DNA from: Gloeopeniophorella convolvens
Lineage: Eukaryota; Basidiomycota; Agaricomycetes; Russulales
Length of the DNA stretch: 12,329 bases
Assembly: GCA_022496205.1 (NCBI GenBank)
Contig: WTXD01000327.1
Location: forward strand, 1 to 12,329
Reading direction: 5' to 3'
The notes below the pieces were generated by a model. The model searched no databases. It was not told the DNA's origin and saw only the letters and a list, made by a program, of their open reading frames with translations. Both the position numbers and the translations under genes were made by a program. Positions 1 to 9,773 of this stretch are shown here, piece after piece (the first letter of the stretch is position 1; each line of letters starts with the position of its first letter).

Positions 1-74
1 ATTTCCGAGAGTCTCGGATTAGGAGAGAGCACCTCTGTCGCTCGTATGAGGTGGCGCGCGATATTGGCCTGAGT

Positions 75-739
75 TCACTCACGAGGCACTTTGAGAGGTT
101 CCTGGCTTGGATCTGATCTAAGTAGCATGAAATTGATTGTGAGCGTTGGCTTGAAGGGAGTGTCAGCCCTTTTCTGCAGATGGCAGCAGTGGTCACTAAA
201 GTCCATCGATGCGATCACTGCATCTGCCTTACGTCGATTTTCTGTCCCGTGAAGAATCCAAGAAATCTGGAAAACCAATCCGATGAGTATTCGTCCCTTT
301 TCTTGGCCGACGACATCCTCTCAGCGATCTCGGCGAGTTCATATCTGTCTCGAAGGTCAGAGCATGTTCATGGAGTCGAACGAATCGCTACGACTTAGGG
401 AATGCTCTCGCTTGGTACTGTGCCAAAACAACTTCGGCGGCTTTGAACGCGCCCGCTGCCTCGCTCGACACGCTTTTCTTGGCATCTGCAGCACACCTGA
501 GCGCCTTGTCAACGGCAGCCATCGCCCTGTACAGTAGGGCTGAGTACACAGATGAGAAGAAGTAGCGAGACCTACTGTCTGAACGCCACGTCGTAGTGCT
601 CCGTTTGGGGAGAAGCCTCGAGGAAAAGCCTGGAAATGTTCACAAGCTCTTGAGCCTGCCGCTGGTACGCTCTGCCAATGTTCTTGACGTAATTGAGGAA
701 AGAACGGGGATCGAACATCTTTCCAGCTGATTGGTCCAT
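75..739 (-). CDS. Unrecognised helix-rich protein, spliced gene, possibly running off the left edge
   Basis: I do not recognise this protein. The model starts at the ATG at 739-737 (context ACGATGG). Exons are 739-576, 526-392, 344-233 and 173-75. Introns are 575-527 (49 bp, donor GTAGGT, acceptor TACAG), 391-345 (47 bp, donor GTAGCG, CTGAC branch, acceptor GACAG) and 232-174 (59 bp, donor GTAAGG, GTGAC branch, acceptor TGCAG), in phases 2, 2 and 0. Joining them turns three broken frames into one of 169 codons ending at TGA 77-75. The product is rich in Ala, Lys, Glu and Arg and looks mostly alpha-helical. It has an early FDPRSFLNYV segment, an Ala/Lys-rich middle (about residues 55-100) and an aromatic patch WFSRFLGFF around 124-132. 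No signal peptide or clear membrane segment is visible. A GTGAGT donor at 82-77 with a CAG acceptor at 37-35 (48 bp) could replace the stop and carry the frame past base 1. It is divergent from the EBP-like gene. The exon structure is fairly convincing; the function is unknown. Confidence 0.6.
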
Positions 740-917
740 CGTGAGTAGCGAAGGTAGAAAGGCAAAGCAGAGTCCTGAGCGGATCGTCTGCAGATGGGTC
801 TTATGAACGGGTTGAAACACCTTGTGCCGCCTCATGAAAGGTGGCGGTGGTGCCTTCCGGTCGACGCGTGTGTGCAACATGGTCTTAGGGTTTCCCGATG
901 AGACCATAAATCGGTAT

Positions 918-922
918 ATTGG
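918..922 (-). promoter_or_regulatory. CCAAT box upstream of the minus-strand gene
   Basis: The minus strand reads GCCAATATACC here, about 180 bp upstream of the ATG at 739, with AT-rich sequence beside it. CCAAT boxes are bound by the HAP/CBF complex in fungi. A single pentamer is weak evidence, so this is only a candidate. Two more ATTGG copies lie at 1102-1106 and 1113-1117, in the same divergent spacer. Confidence 0.25.
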
Positions 923-1301
923 CATGGTGATCTTCCCAGAAGCCACAGATAAAGCACCGCTAGCCAGTCAGACAAAGAGCAACGAGGACTTGTGGGCAAA
1001 TTCATCCCGCCGAACTGGGTTAAACGTCAAAGTGACCAGCGCCGCGTGTTGATCCCTGTTGAACACGAAACGGCGCGCGGTGCTTGCCATCGTTCAGGTG
1101 TATTGGCCACATATTGGAAGATAATGCCCAGCGTCCTGTCTTCCGTTCAGACACGGGTGCATCCGGGGTTCGCGTCGAACGACATAGCTCTTGGGCATAG
1201 CTGGAGATTTCGGACGTTGTTGAGGCCGGGCATCATGCAGGCCGTGGCTCGCTTTAGACACGCATCGGCGTTACCCGGAGCTATGTAAGCATCATCACGC
1301 G

Positions 1302-1347
1302 CACGTGTAAAGCGCGCCAAGTTGTCAGTCGCGTGGCGCCGCACGTG
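1302..1347. promoter_or_regulatory. Pair of CACGTG E-boxes in the EBP-like gene promoter
   Basis: Two perfect CACGTG hexamers lie at 1302-1307 and 1342-1347, 40 bp apart and 112-157 bp before the ATG. The first is preceded by ATCACGCG, which resembles the ATCAC half of sterol regulatory elements. E-boxes are sites for bHLH factors. In fungi these include SREBP/Sre1, which is known to control sterol genes. That this factor acts here is inference from the sterol-type gene downstream. Confidence 0.4.
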
Positions 1348-1394
1348 GTGAGAATGGGCGCAGCTTCACAACTTCACAAGTCCACACCGTCTCA

Positions 1395-1415
1395 GCGTGT
1401 GACCGGTGACCACGC
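1395..1415. promoter_or_regulatory. GTGACC repeat within a partial palindrome, just upstream of the EBP-like ATG
   Basis: GTGACC is repeated head to tail (1399-1404, 1406-1411) around a central ACCGGT. The block is flanked by GCGTG and CACGC, giving 5-bp inverted outer arms. It lies 44 bp before the start codon, so it could be a factor site or part of the 5' untranslated region. GTGACC/GGTCAC also recurs upstream of the first transporter (6491-6496, 6531-6536). Confidence 0.25.
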
Positions 1416-1458
1416 TTTCTCTTGCTACTGCACTTCACATCACTAGCCAGCAGCAGCA

Positions 1459-2382
<924 letters not shown>

Positions 2383-4822
2383 GCCTCAACGCACTCGGGC
2401 CGTCTTGCCGTTACTGATCTATTACCTTCATACCTTTGCTTGCTGTCGGGTACTGTTCACGCCGTATTTCGCAATGAGGCAGCTATGCTCGACCCACCGT
2501 CCTCTCCGTGTACGTCAGACCCCTTGAGATGTCCCGCATCACATACGGAGCATTGCATCAAACACAAGCTCACCTCGCGAAGCAGTCGCTCGAAAAGTTA
2601 ATCTCAGCGGTCTTCTAGTTCTAGAAAGAGTACGACCGTGTCTCGATTTCTAGGAGGGTATAGGGCACCGGATTGGTTGTCCATGCAGGTTAATGCGGGG
2701 CAGGGAAGAGCAGAGGGTAATGTTGCATTCCCGACACCGCTCCATTACGGCGGTATTGGCCAAGTGTTAGCTCCGAGACTTCAGTTTTACAGTAAATCGA
2801 TGGTATTAGCATCTTGTTCACAGGCACACTGACCCGTGTTAGGCTTCCGGCTAGCCCAGACTAGCAGCCTCCATCCATGACCATGTTGCAAGCATGCCGC
2901 CCATTCCCGACCTTGTGAGGAGCCGAGTCCATCAAGGACCTACAAATTTCTCTCATTCCAGTCAAGTGACATTGTTGCCTCCTTAGCCAATTCACGAACC
3001 CGCTCAGCCCTGCTGTAACCGTATCATCTAACTGTTTCCTTTGTCGTACTGATGCATGTCCGCTCAGTTCAAATTTTCATCCCTCTGCGACTCATGTGCG
3101 GCTCACGCGCGCGTCACCAGCCTCCTGTACCTTGTCTAGGCTGGCAACCCTCGTACACTGAAGTGGATTCCAGCGGTCCTCCGGCACCTGCTACACCAAG
3201 ATGCACAATACCGTGACTAATCATCTCCCGGAACCAATCGAGTGCTCGGTCCGTGCTACACCAGGGCGTTCGTTGAACACGCCGTACACAGCCACGGCAG
3301 GAACAAGGCCGGGGCTGTGCTCACGGGGTGGTGAAGAGACGGCCCCGGCGGGCTTGTGCACCTATACCCGCAGCGACCCGCGCAGGGGCCGCATCCGCTG
3401 CAGTTCCGAGTACCGGCGTCTTCCAATACAGCTTCTCGGGTCGTGTGCCTGCCTTGGGTACTGGACTTAAGCCGCGTCCTCTCTGGGCTGGAGTAGCTGG
3501 ACTAGATCAGCACCGCACATTCCAAGACGCGGCTTCGGCTACCAGTGGTGCGCACCTGAGTCCCTCGCCCTGGTCCTCTTCTGGCTCCTGCGTTGCGTCG
3601 CATGGACCTGGCCTTGGGTGCGGCTTTTTGTAGCATGGTTCCGCGTTTTCAGCCCACTGCCTCTGAACACGGTTCACCTTCGAGAGGATCGTACCGTCAG
3701 GGTCTAGAAAGTTCCAGATGCACCTCCTGTTCTCTCATACGGCGGTGCGCTGGGCGTCGGAGTTCGTATTACTCGGGTGCACTAGTGGATATGAACGCGA
3801 GCGAAGAGAGCACACGCGACGCCAGTATAGACTGTGCCCTAGGCCGGGCTCAGTGGTGGTGCCAGGACTGCAAAGCGGGGTTCTTGTGGACAAATAGCGC
3901 TGGAAATGTGCCATGACGTCGAGCATCTTCTTGGTGGGCATGTATAGCGAACAAAGAAGCGATATACACTTTGATGCGGGAGGACATCACGGAGAAGCGG
4001 CGCGGACTTGCCAGCAGAAGAGCGTATCAGCACCCGTTGCCTTGCACGCATGAAATCGGCGCCCAAGGCCTATCTAGAAGATGGGATACTAATGCCCCAT
4101 CGGAAGGGCAGGCATGCGAGCGTGCCTCGTCGAGCCTGTGTTGATGCCGGGCAGGATGAGGAGGGGTGGTAATTAGATCTCTCGCCCTGCCACCTGTCAA
4201 TTTGTCTCATAAAGCAGACTCCGGGAAGGAACGACAACTTCCGGCCCGATGCAAAAGCGAGCAGGGTCGCTGAAATCGTGACGCGACCTCCATGCGGGAG
4301 CAAAGCCGTGTCCAGGCAGAATGATTAACCAGAATTGTGTATTATCAAACTCCAAGAACGCCGCCGGAAAAACTGGGGGGCGAGATCTCGAGGCCCAGGA
4401 ATCCTGGACAGGGCACTACCTGGGACTACAAGTGGAAAAAACAATAAAGAAACAACTATGCGATGCGGATTCCGATGGTGAATGTTTGTCTCCAATCACC
4501 TAGGTGTGCCTTGTCGAAAGAACCAAACCGGCGTGATCAGTGGCTACGCGCCTAATGAAGGTGGTCGACTTCTTAGAGCGGAGTCGGGGTGGGCTTGTGA
4601 CCGTTGCCGTCCCAAGGTCAGATATGTACGTTGGCTAGATTTTGGGACGAGCTGATTACCACATCTTCCGCGGGTAGTGGACATGATGGTTCGTACTATG
4701 GGCGGCGGTATAGCGTCTCGGAGTGGCAGAACATGAGACTTCACCATACTACGGCGGCCACTGGGGTGTACGTTCAATCACGCCTCGACGTTCGTGGGAG
4801 AGCAATTCGACATCGGAAAATA
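2383..4822. other. Gene-poor spacer between the EBP-like gene and tRNA-Trp
   Basis: I see no supportable gene in these 2.4 kb. Open frames of 60-107 codons occur on both strands (for example 3201-3470, 3328-3633, 3593-3916, 4070-4303 minus). They overlap each other, have no family motif and do not join into a longer product by plausible splicing. A 54-codon plus-strand frame at 3052-3213 has somewhat protein-like composition (Pro, Ser, Trp) but no further support. A small imperfect inverted element around TTCTAGTTCTAGAA lies near 2615-2630. No LTRs, terminal repeats or tandem repeats were noticed. The first 100-200 bp presumably hold the EBP-like 3' untranslated region, but I see no AATAAA there. 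Confidence 0.4.
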
Positions 4823-4894
4823 GACTTCGTAGCTCAGCGGTAGAGCGTCTGATTCCAGTCCAGAAGGTCATCCGTTCAATCCGGGTCGAGGTCA
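4823..4894 (+). tRNA. tRNA-Trp (anticodon CCA), no intron
   Basis: The 72 bases fold into a full cloverleaf. The acceptor stem is GACTTCG/CGAGGTC (7 bp with one G-T), with discriminator A. The D stem is GCTC/GAGC with loop AGCGGTA. The anticodon arm is TCTGA/CCAGA with loop TTCCAGT, so the anticodon is CCA at 4855-4857. The variable loop has 5 nt. The T arm is ATCCG/CGGGT with loop TTCAATC. The internal promoters fit Pol III consensus: A box TAGCTCAGCGG and B box CGTTCAATCC. A T6 run follows at once. No CCA end is encoded, as expected in eukaryotes. One oddity is an A-C mismatch at the base pair next to the anticodon loop (4852 with 4860); the rest of the arm pairs. It could be a slightly decayed copy, but every other element is intact. 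Confidence 0.88.
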
Positions 4895-4900
4895 TTTTTT
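4895..4900 (+). terminator. Pol III terminator of tRNA-Trp
   Basis: A run of six T directly follows the discriminator base of the tRNA. This is the usual RNA polymerase III stop signal. Confidence 0.85.
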
Positions 4901-6565
4901 CGAATTCAAGGAGGTAAGAATCTCAGAAGCAGTGAGCATCACATGTATCGGACGAATGCGTCGAATGTAATTTCCTCGGCAAGCTGCCCCTGCAGAGCCC
5001 TGCAGTCGTTGAAAGCCCTGCGTGATGTAGCACAGAGGCTCGTGAGTTGAAGCGGCTCGGTCGAGAGGCGGACGCTATCAATCAACGTTATCAACATGAG
5101 GCATAAATGCATACTGAGAAGAGATACACCGGCGGAAATCACGCGCTGTTAGAAGAGTGCGCCTGTGGGAGAGGCCTTGGCGGTTCAACGTCTCTTTCGA
5201 GCACATCGATAGTACCTCTCATTAGTGCAATTTGGACGTGGATGGCTTTGACTGACGAGGAAGGCACGTACTTTTCAGCCTCGAAGCTCGAATTGGAAGT
5301 GTCGCGAGATGCCTCCACGCGTGACCGCCGCTAACCGATCGCGAGCATGTACGTTGGTCCACAATACATTTAAGCGGGCCAATTGGTACGTTGGATCGGA
5401 TAGCACACTTCATCGAAGGATTACAGCTCTACAGATAGACTTCTCAGTATGATGAATGCCGCAGTTGTGCAGGGTGACTTATGGCGCCATGAGGACAAAG
5501 AGGGCGCTGGGTCGTACCCTAAATTCTAGATGTCCAAGAGAAGACCGTTGGGGACTTTTGGGGACGAGCGCTATCTGGGTGCAGCTGATACACGCTATGA
5601 TACAATTGATGGTCCACAGGGCTGCTTCGCTGGCAGGTCAATGAGAGAAGAGTGTGATACATTCAACGCTCCAATGGGACTTAACCGATTCCAACGTAAT
5701 GAGGGAGCTGGAACGGTTACAATACGGAGGCGACTCCATACGTCTGGTCAGATGCGACTAGATTCCCAAGCGGACAAAAGTGAAGGAGCCGATTGCCAGA
5801 GCTGCAGCCTGACCGGTGAGCATTGAAGCAGGCGGAAAGCACGGCCTTCTGCATTTTGACTTCACACTCTCAGCAGATCCTGTGTAATTCGGAAGATTGT
5901 CGGCTTCTGGAAGAGCATGCCGGTAAGGTACGAAGGAGCTTCAGGTACGAGAATCGGCTGCATTGCGTCGACTGAAATGAGTTTCAGCATTCAACCCAGG
6001 CAAGAGGGGAGCGAAAGCTGCCCAATACATTTTTGCGGGAGTCTGGTGACGAGGGGTTTGCAACAACGCAAGCGACATTCGCAGCCAGATGATCTTTGCC
6101 CGGGTGCAATTAATCAGGGCGTATGGTGTTGCAGACCTCGATGGCGCCTAGGACGCGTGGTGCGAAGGTCACACGGCCAACACAAGGCCAAAAAAAGATA
6201 TGCTTGTCCAAACTTTGCGTCGGGTTGCTTCTTTCGGTCTATCATTCGTGACAGAGTCTGTTGACCTGTAAGCTCGCGCGTCTTAGAAGACAATTGCGGA
6301 TCGGGCTGGAACGCTGTTCGTTGGAGTACTGTAAAGCCCTACGACGAGCCGGGACGCGGAAACGCCGGCCTCTTGCCCCTCGATTACGGGAGGTAGCATC
6401 ATCGAGTGGTGTAGTGGGTGCTGTAGTGAAAACATGGGCGGATCAGGACAGGTGGCGGTCAAAGTTACGGGAGAGGAGGGACTGGAAAATGTGACCGCCC
6501 GAGGCGCATCGGAGCCGCGATGGTGGCTCCGGTCACCGGCGCGTACGGCGAACGTAATTTTGTAC
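4901..6565. other. Gene-poor spacer between tRNA-Trp and the first transporter promoter
   Basis: No gene can be supported in this 1.7 kb. Several open frames of 62-115 codons (for example 5530-5826 and 5917-6264, plus strand) have random-looking composition and no recognisable motif. The last part contains a nested inverted repeat (6491-6536) described separately. No transposon ends, long repeats or RNA genes were seen. Confidence 0.4.
6491..6536. repeat. Nested inverted repeat upstream of the first transporter
   Basis: GTGACC (6491-6496) and GGAGCC (6511-6516) are matched in reverse by GGCTCC (6525-6530) and GGTCAC (6531-6536). The inner pair encloses 8 bp; the outer pair has a 14-bp insertion on its left side only. 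The segment also holds CGG/CCG triplets of the kind read by Zn2Cys6 factors. It lies about 310-350 bp before the ATG at 6842. It may be a regulatory site; chance is not excluded. Confidence 0.3.
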
Positions 6566-6574
6566 TCCCACGCT
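6566..6574 (+). promoter_or_regulatory. TCCCACGCT block shared by both transporter promoters (copy 1)
   Basis: TCCCACGCT begins 276 bp before the start of the first transporter. The identical nine bases begin 275 bp before the start of the second (11315-11323). The match in sequence and distance suggests an inherited promoter element in otherwise diverged flanks. Confidence 0.45.
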
Positions 6575-6703
6575 GAGTTTGGAGAAGTCTGTCGGCTTTC
6601 AGGGCACCTGCCTCTTGAGAGAAAGCTTGACCATGCTTCAACCCAACTCCAGGTGCAATCGAAGAAGACGCAGGCGGAAACCTTCCAGCTAAACTCGGGC
6701 CAT

Positions 6704-6737
6704 GTCAGCTGGACTTCCACATCCCCGCCTTCCCCGC
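6704..6737 (+). promoter_or_regulatory. Conserved GTCAGCTGG block and two CreA/Mig1-like sites
   Basis: GTCAGCTGG (6704-6712) is followed by two CCCCGC hexamers (6723-6728, 6732-6737), which end 11 bp before the TATA box. On the other strand these read GCGGGG, fitting SYGGRG, the known target of the fungal glucose repressor CreA/Mig1. The second transporter keeps GTCAGCTGG (11462-11470), but its equivalent sites are CACCGC and CTCCGC, so only one still fits. Glucose repression of this transporter is inferred. Confidence 0.45.
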
Positions 6738-6748
6738 ATTCGAAGGCC

Positions 6749-6756
6749 CATAAAAG
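6749..6756 (+). promoter_or_regulatory. TATA box of the first transporter gene
   Basis: CATAAAAG lies about 90 bp before the ATG at 6842. The paralogue has CTATAAAG at almost the same distance from its own ATG. No ATG occurs between this box and the chosen start. Confidence 0.6.
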
Positions 6757-6841
6757 CCTCGCAATTGGGTTCGCCTCCTTCACCACCAGGTTCACCCCCC
6801 GCGACCCTCGCAGGACCTGCTGTCTCAGCTTCTCCGTGATC

Positions 6842-8760
6842 ATGGGTGTCAACGTTGTTGCTCAAGGACGAGAGACCAGCTACCACCATCTCCTCGACCC
6901 CAATAGGAAATGGTACAACAATCGACGGTACGTACTGAGCTCTTTGATCCTCTGGCTATAGCCTCTCATACACCTCATAGCTTGATCGCCCTCCATGGGT
7001 GGATCTTCCTGCTCTTGATCACGTCCTCTAACAATGGCTACGATGGTTCGATGATGAACTCACTCCAGGCTGAGAAGACATGGACTGCCTATTTCAATCA
7101 CCCGCACGGTGGTCAACTTGGTCTGCTCAACGCCATCCAGGTGCGTGTCTAGCATCGACCAATGCAATAACGCTATCTCACCTAGCGCTCAGAATATTGG
7201 CAGCTTGGCTGCGTACCCCTTCGCACCCTACTTGTCCGATGGAATCGGCCGTCGCAAAACCATTGCGGTTGGCGCCTTCATTATGCTTGCTGCCACTGCT
7301 ATCCAGACCGCTGCTCGCTCTGTCCATATGTTTATCGGTGCTCGGTAGGTTCTGATTCCCATGTCGGTCCATCCAGTTCCTAAAGGTTTCTCAGTTTCCT
7401 CATCGGGTTCGGCCTCACATTCGCCGCTAATTCCGCTCCTATGCTGGTCACGGAGATTGCTTATCCGTTATACCGCGCTCCACTCACATCCCTCTACAAC
7501 TCACTTTGGTATTCCGGCGCTATCGTGTAAGTGCCACGCCAAACCCCGCCTCAGTTGCATGACATCCGACTTCCTTTCAGTGCAGCCTGGACCACATTCG
7601 GAACAGAGTTCATGTCGAGCACATGGTCGTGGCGCCTCCCATCACTACTGCAAGGTATGCCAGCGCTGGCCCAAGTCTTCCTGATCTGGTTCGTGCCGGA
7701 ATCGCCTCGTTGGTTGATCTCCAAGGGCCGCGACGCTGAAGCTCTCCACACTCTCGCTTATTACCACGCCGACGGAGATGAGTACGTGACTTCTCTGTAT
7801 CAAATCTTGCGCAGGATCTGATCTGGGCCCAGACGCGATCCCCTCGTTGTCTACGAGTTCGAGGAAATCAAGGCCGCAATCGAATTCGACAAGACGCAGA
7901 ATGTCGGCTGGAAGTCCCTCATCCAGACCCCCGGCAATAGGAAGCGTATGCGGATCATCGTTGCCCTTGGCTGGTTTTCTCAATGGTCCGGCAATGGCCT
8001 CGTCTCTTATTACCTCACGCAAGTGCTCAACAACATTGGCATCACGAACACGACAATCCAGCTTCTTATCAACGGTATCCTGCAAATCTGGAACTTGTTC
8101 TGGGCTTGCGGTTCCGCTTTCCTCGTGGAGAAGTTCGGTCGCCGTTTTCTCTTCCTCGCATCAACCTTGGGCATGCTTCTGTTCTTCACGATGCAAACAA
8201 TCATGACTGCTCTGTACCTCGAGCATGGTAGTGCCGGTACCGCGCACGCCGTCATAGCGTTTATCTTCCTCTTTTATGCTTCTTATGAGTAAGTCTAAAC
8301 TTCGCGAGACCCCGTCCCTGGCTGACGTGCCATCTACAGTATTGCATTCACGCCCCTCATCGTGTCCTACACTGTTGAGATTCTGCCCTTCAACCTTCGT
8401 GCAAAGGGCTTCAACGTGTTCAACTTTACGATTTCATGCGCGCTCATCTTCAACCAATACGTCAACCCCATCGCCTTGGAACACATTTCCTGGAAGTACT
8501 ATGTGCGTCGCGATTCGTATTTCTACTGGCCCTTTCTAACGCCGTGCTTGCAGATCGTATACTGCTGCTGGCTTGTGTTCGAGGTCGTATACGTCTACTT
8601 CTTTATCATCGAGACAAAGGGCCTCTCTCTCGAGGAGACTGCAACACTGTTCGATGGCGAAGACGTCGTACAAACGCAGATATCCGCTCGCGCCACCTAT
8701 CGCGCCGGGGCCCTACCTCCATCACCGACAGACGAAAAGGCGTCCGAGTTTCGGAGATAG
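6842..8760 (+). CDS. MFS sugar transporter (lactose permease/hexose transporter type), complete
   Basis: This is a 12-helix plasma-membrane sugar porter, probably a sugar/H+ symporter. Exons are 6842-6927, 6981-7140, 7193-7344, 7395-7526, 7581-7781, 7833-8288, 8340-8502 and 8554-8760. The seven introns are 50-54 bp with GT-AG ends, and a CTAAC branch is clear in the last. The product is 518 residues, normal for the family. Motifs in order are NGYDGSMMN in helix 1 (47-55), DGIGRRK (98-104, first cytoplasmic loop), PESPRWL (216-222), QWSGNG (294-299) in helix 7, FGRR (345-348) and ETKGLSLEE (470-478). The usual PETKG is IETKG here. The hydrophilic tail of about 40 residues is cytoplasmic. The frame is open upstream of 6842, but the TATA box at 6749 and the paralogue's matching N-terminus fix the start. 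NGYDGS and QWSGNG recall fungal lactose/cellobiose-type permeases, but the substrate cannot be read from sequence alone. A tandem paralogue follows downstream. Confidence 0.95.
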
Positions 8761-9183
8761 TAGGCTGTCACGGGGGATTGGTTACACGGGGAACTCGCTA
8801 CGCCATCTTTTTATGTCCTTACGAGATGTGTACACTGCAAAACAACACTCACGCGCTATCAAATATCTACGGTGCGACATCTGTATCGTTGTTTGTGACG
8901 TCGGCCAGTGCCGCGTGCCCAATTCCTGCGGCTGGCCCTCATTTGAAGTTGCGTTCATCTGAGCTACTCAACATCTCACGCGCTCACTATGAGAAGTTTC
9001 TCCGGGAGTAACAATTCAATCCTTTCAATATAGTCCCACTCATATCCCCAGGCATTCGCTATTGACTAGTCAAGTAGAGCCTTTCACTGACATGTGGCTT
9101 TTCCGTGCGGCGTTGACTGCGCGTCCCTCGGCGTGCGCACTGGCAATTCGGGCTAGTTCGGGACCGCGGGCCCTCCGGGATTC

Positions 9184-9207
9184 CGGACCGTTACCACAGC
9201 CGGTCCG
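9184..9207. repeat. Inverted repeat with CGG triplets
   Basis: CGGACCG (9184-9190) and its exact reverse complement CGGTCCG (9201-9207) are separated by 10 bp. The preceding 40 bp are also dense in CGG/CCG triplets. It could be a Zn2Cys6-type binding site or a small hairpin. It lies about 430 bp after the first transporter's stop. Confidence 0.35.
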
Positions 9208-9750
9208 TTGGTGGCTCAGATGGCCAGCGCCCCGGGTCCGTTGAATTTCAATGCTGAGTTCGTCTCTCCGCGGACTCGGAGCACAAACGACCAGCGTGAC
9301 TGAGCAGCCCACAGAAACACAGAAACCCATGATGCGGGTCCTCTGCTCGAGCTCAAGATCTGCCTGTGAAAACTCCCCTCTAATCTTTGGCCCTAAGGCC
9401 GGCGTTCAATTGAGCGACGTCAGAGCTCCGGCTTCCCGCTTCCTGGCCACAGTAGCGAAATAAACGCGGCGCGAGTGAGTTGATCGGCGTGTTGCATACG
9501 CCGGAAGCTAAGGCATTGAACGCTGCCAGTGTCAGAGCTTATTGGTGTCGCCAAAGTATGTGACCAATGATTTGGCCGGATGCACAAGAAACTCAGTGAC
9601 GGTGGTCCAGCTCGGACAAATGCGCCAGCACCGTATATATTATTCATGACTATGTAGAACAACGTGGAACTGTGTAGCAGTTCTTGAGGCTCGAAGCATG
9701 CCAGGGTCTTCGAGGACTTGGCATTGAGTAAATAGGGACGTTGAAAAATG

Positions 9751-9773
9751 AAGAAACCCGAGGCGGGTTTTTT
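9751..9773 (+). repeat. GC-rich hairpin followed by a T-run, resembling an intrinsic terminator
   Basis: AAACCCG (9754-9760), loop AGG and CGGGTTT (9764-9770) form a perfect 7-bp stem. With the flanking AAG and TTT it extends to 10 bp including one G-T pair, and it ends in six T. This is the shape of a bacterial rho-independent terminator. In a fungal nuclear genome it has no known such role, so it may be chance or a stable element in a transcript. Confidence 0.4.

Larger units (their letters stand above)
740..1458. promoter_or_regulatory. Divergent intergenic/promoter region
   Basis: This 719-bp spacer separates the start codons of the minus-strand unknown gene and the plus-strand EBP-like gene. 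It must hold both promoters if both models are right. It contains three CCAAT/ATTGG pentamers (918-922, 1102-1106, 1113-1117), two CACGTG E-boxes (1302-1307, 1342-1347), a direct repeat of ACTTCACA near 1365-1380, and a GTGACC repeat at 1399-1411. The last 45 bp before the EBP ATG are pyrimidine-rich. Open frames in it look like chance. Confidence 0.5.

Noticed and set aside
527..575. Protein-like minus-strand reading SRYFFSSVYSALLYR
   Set aside because: It lies wholly inside a 49-bp intron with a strong GTAGGT donor. Removing the intron joins the flanking exons in frame without a frameshift.
740..946. In-frame upstream extension of the minus-strand gene's first exon to an ATG at 946
   Set aside because: The extra residues have a different, random-looking composition, and the ATG at 739 has better context. 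It cannot be fully excluded.
3328..3633. Plus-strand 101-codon Ala/Pro/Ser-rich open frame
   Set aside because: It overlaps another open frame, has no motif, signal peptide or clear promoter, and its composition follows local GC content.
5514..5523. Telomere-like CCCTAAA
   Set aside because: It is a single copy, not a tandem array.
6434..6841. In-frame open extension upstream of the first transporter (136 codons)
   Set aside because: It spans the TATA box and the conserved promoter blocks. The paralogue has no matching frame there, and the family needs no such extension.
6283..6852. Minus-strand 189-codon open frame over the first transporter promoter
   Set aside because: It is antisense to conserved promoter elements and the first coding exon, and its composition looks random.
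9459..9464. AATAAA as a poly(A) signal for the first transporter
   Set aside because: It is about 700 bp past the stop codon, too far for a typical fungal 3' untranslated region, and the hexamer is not required in fungi.
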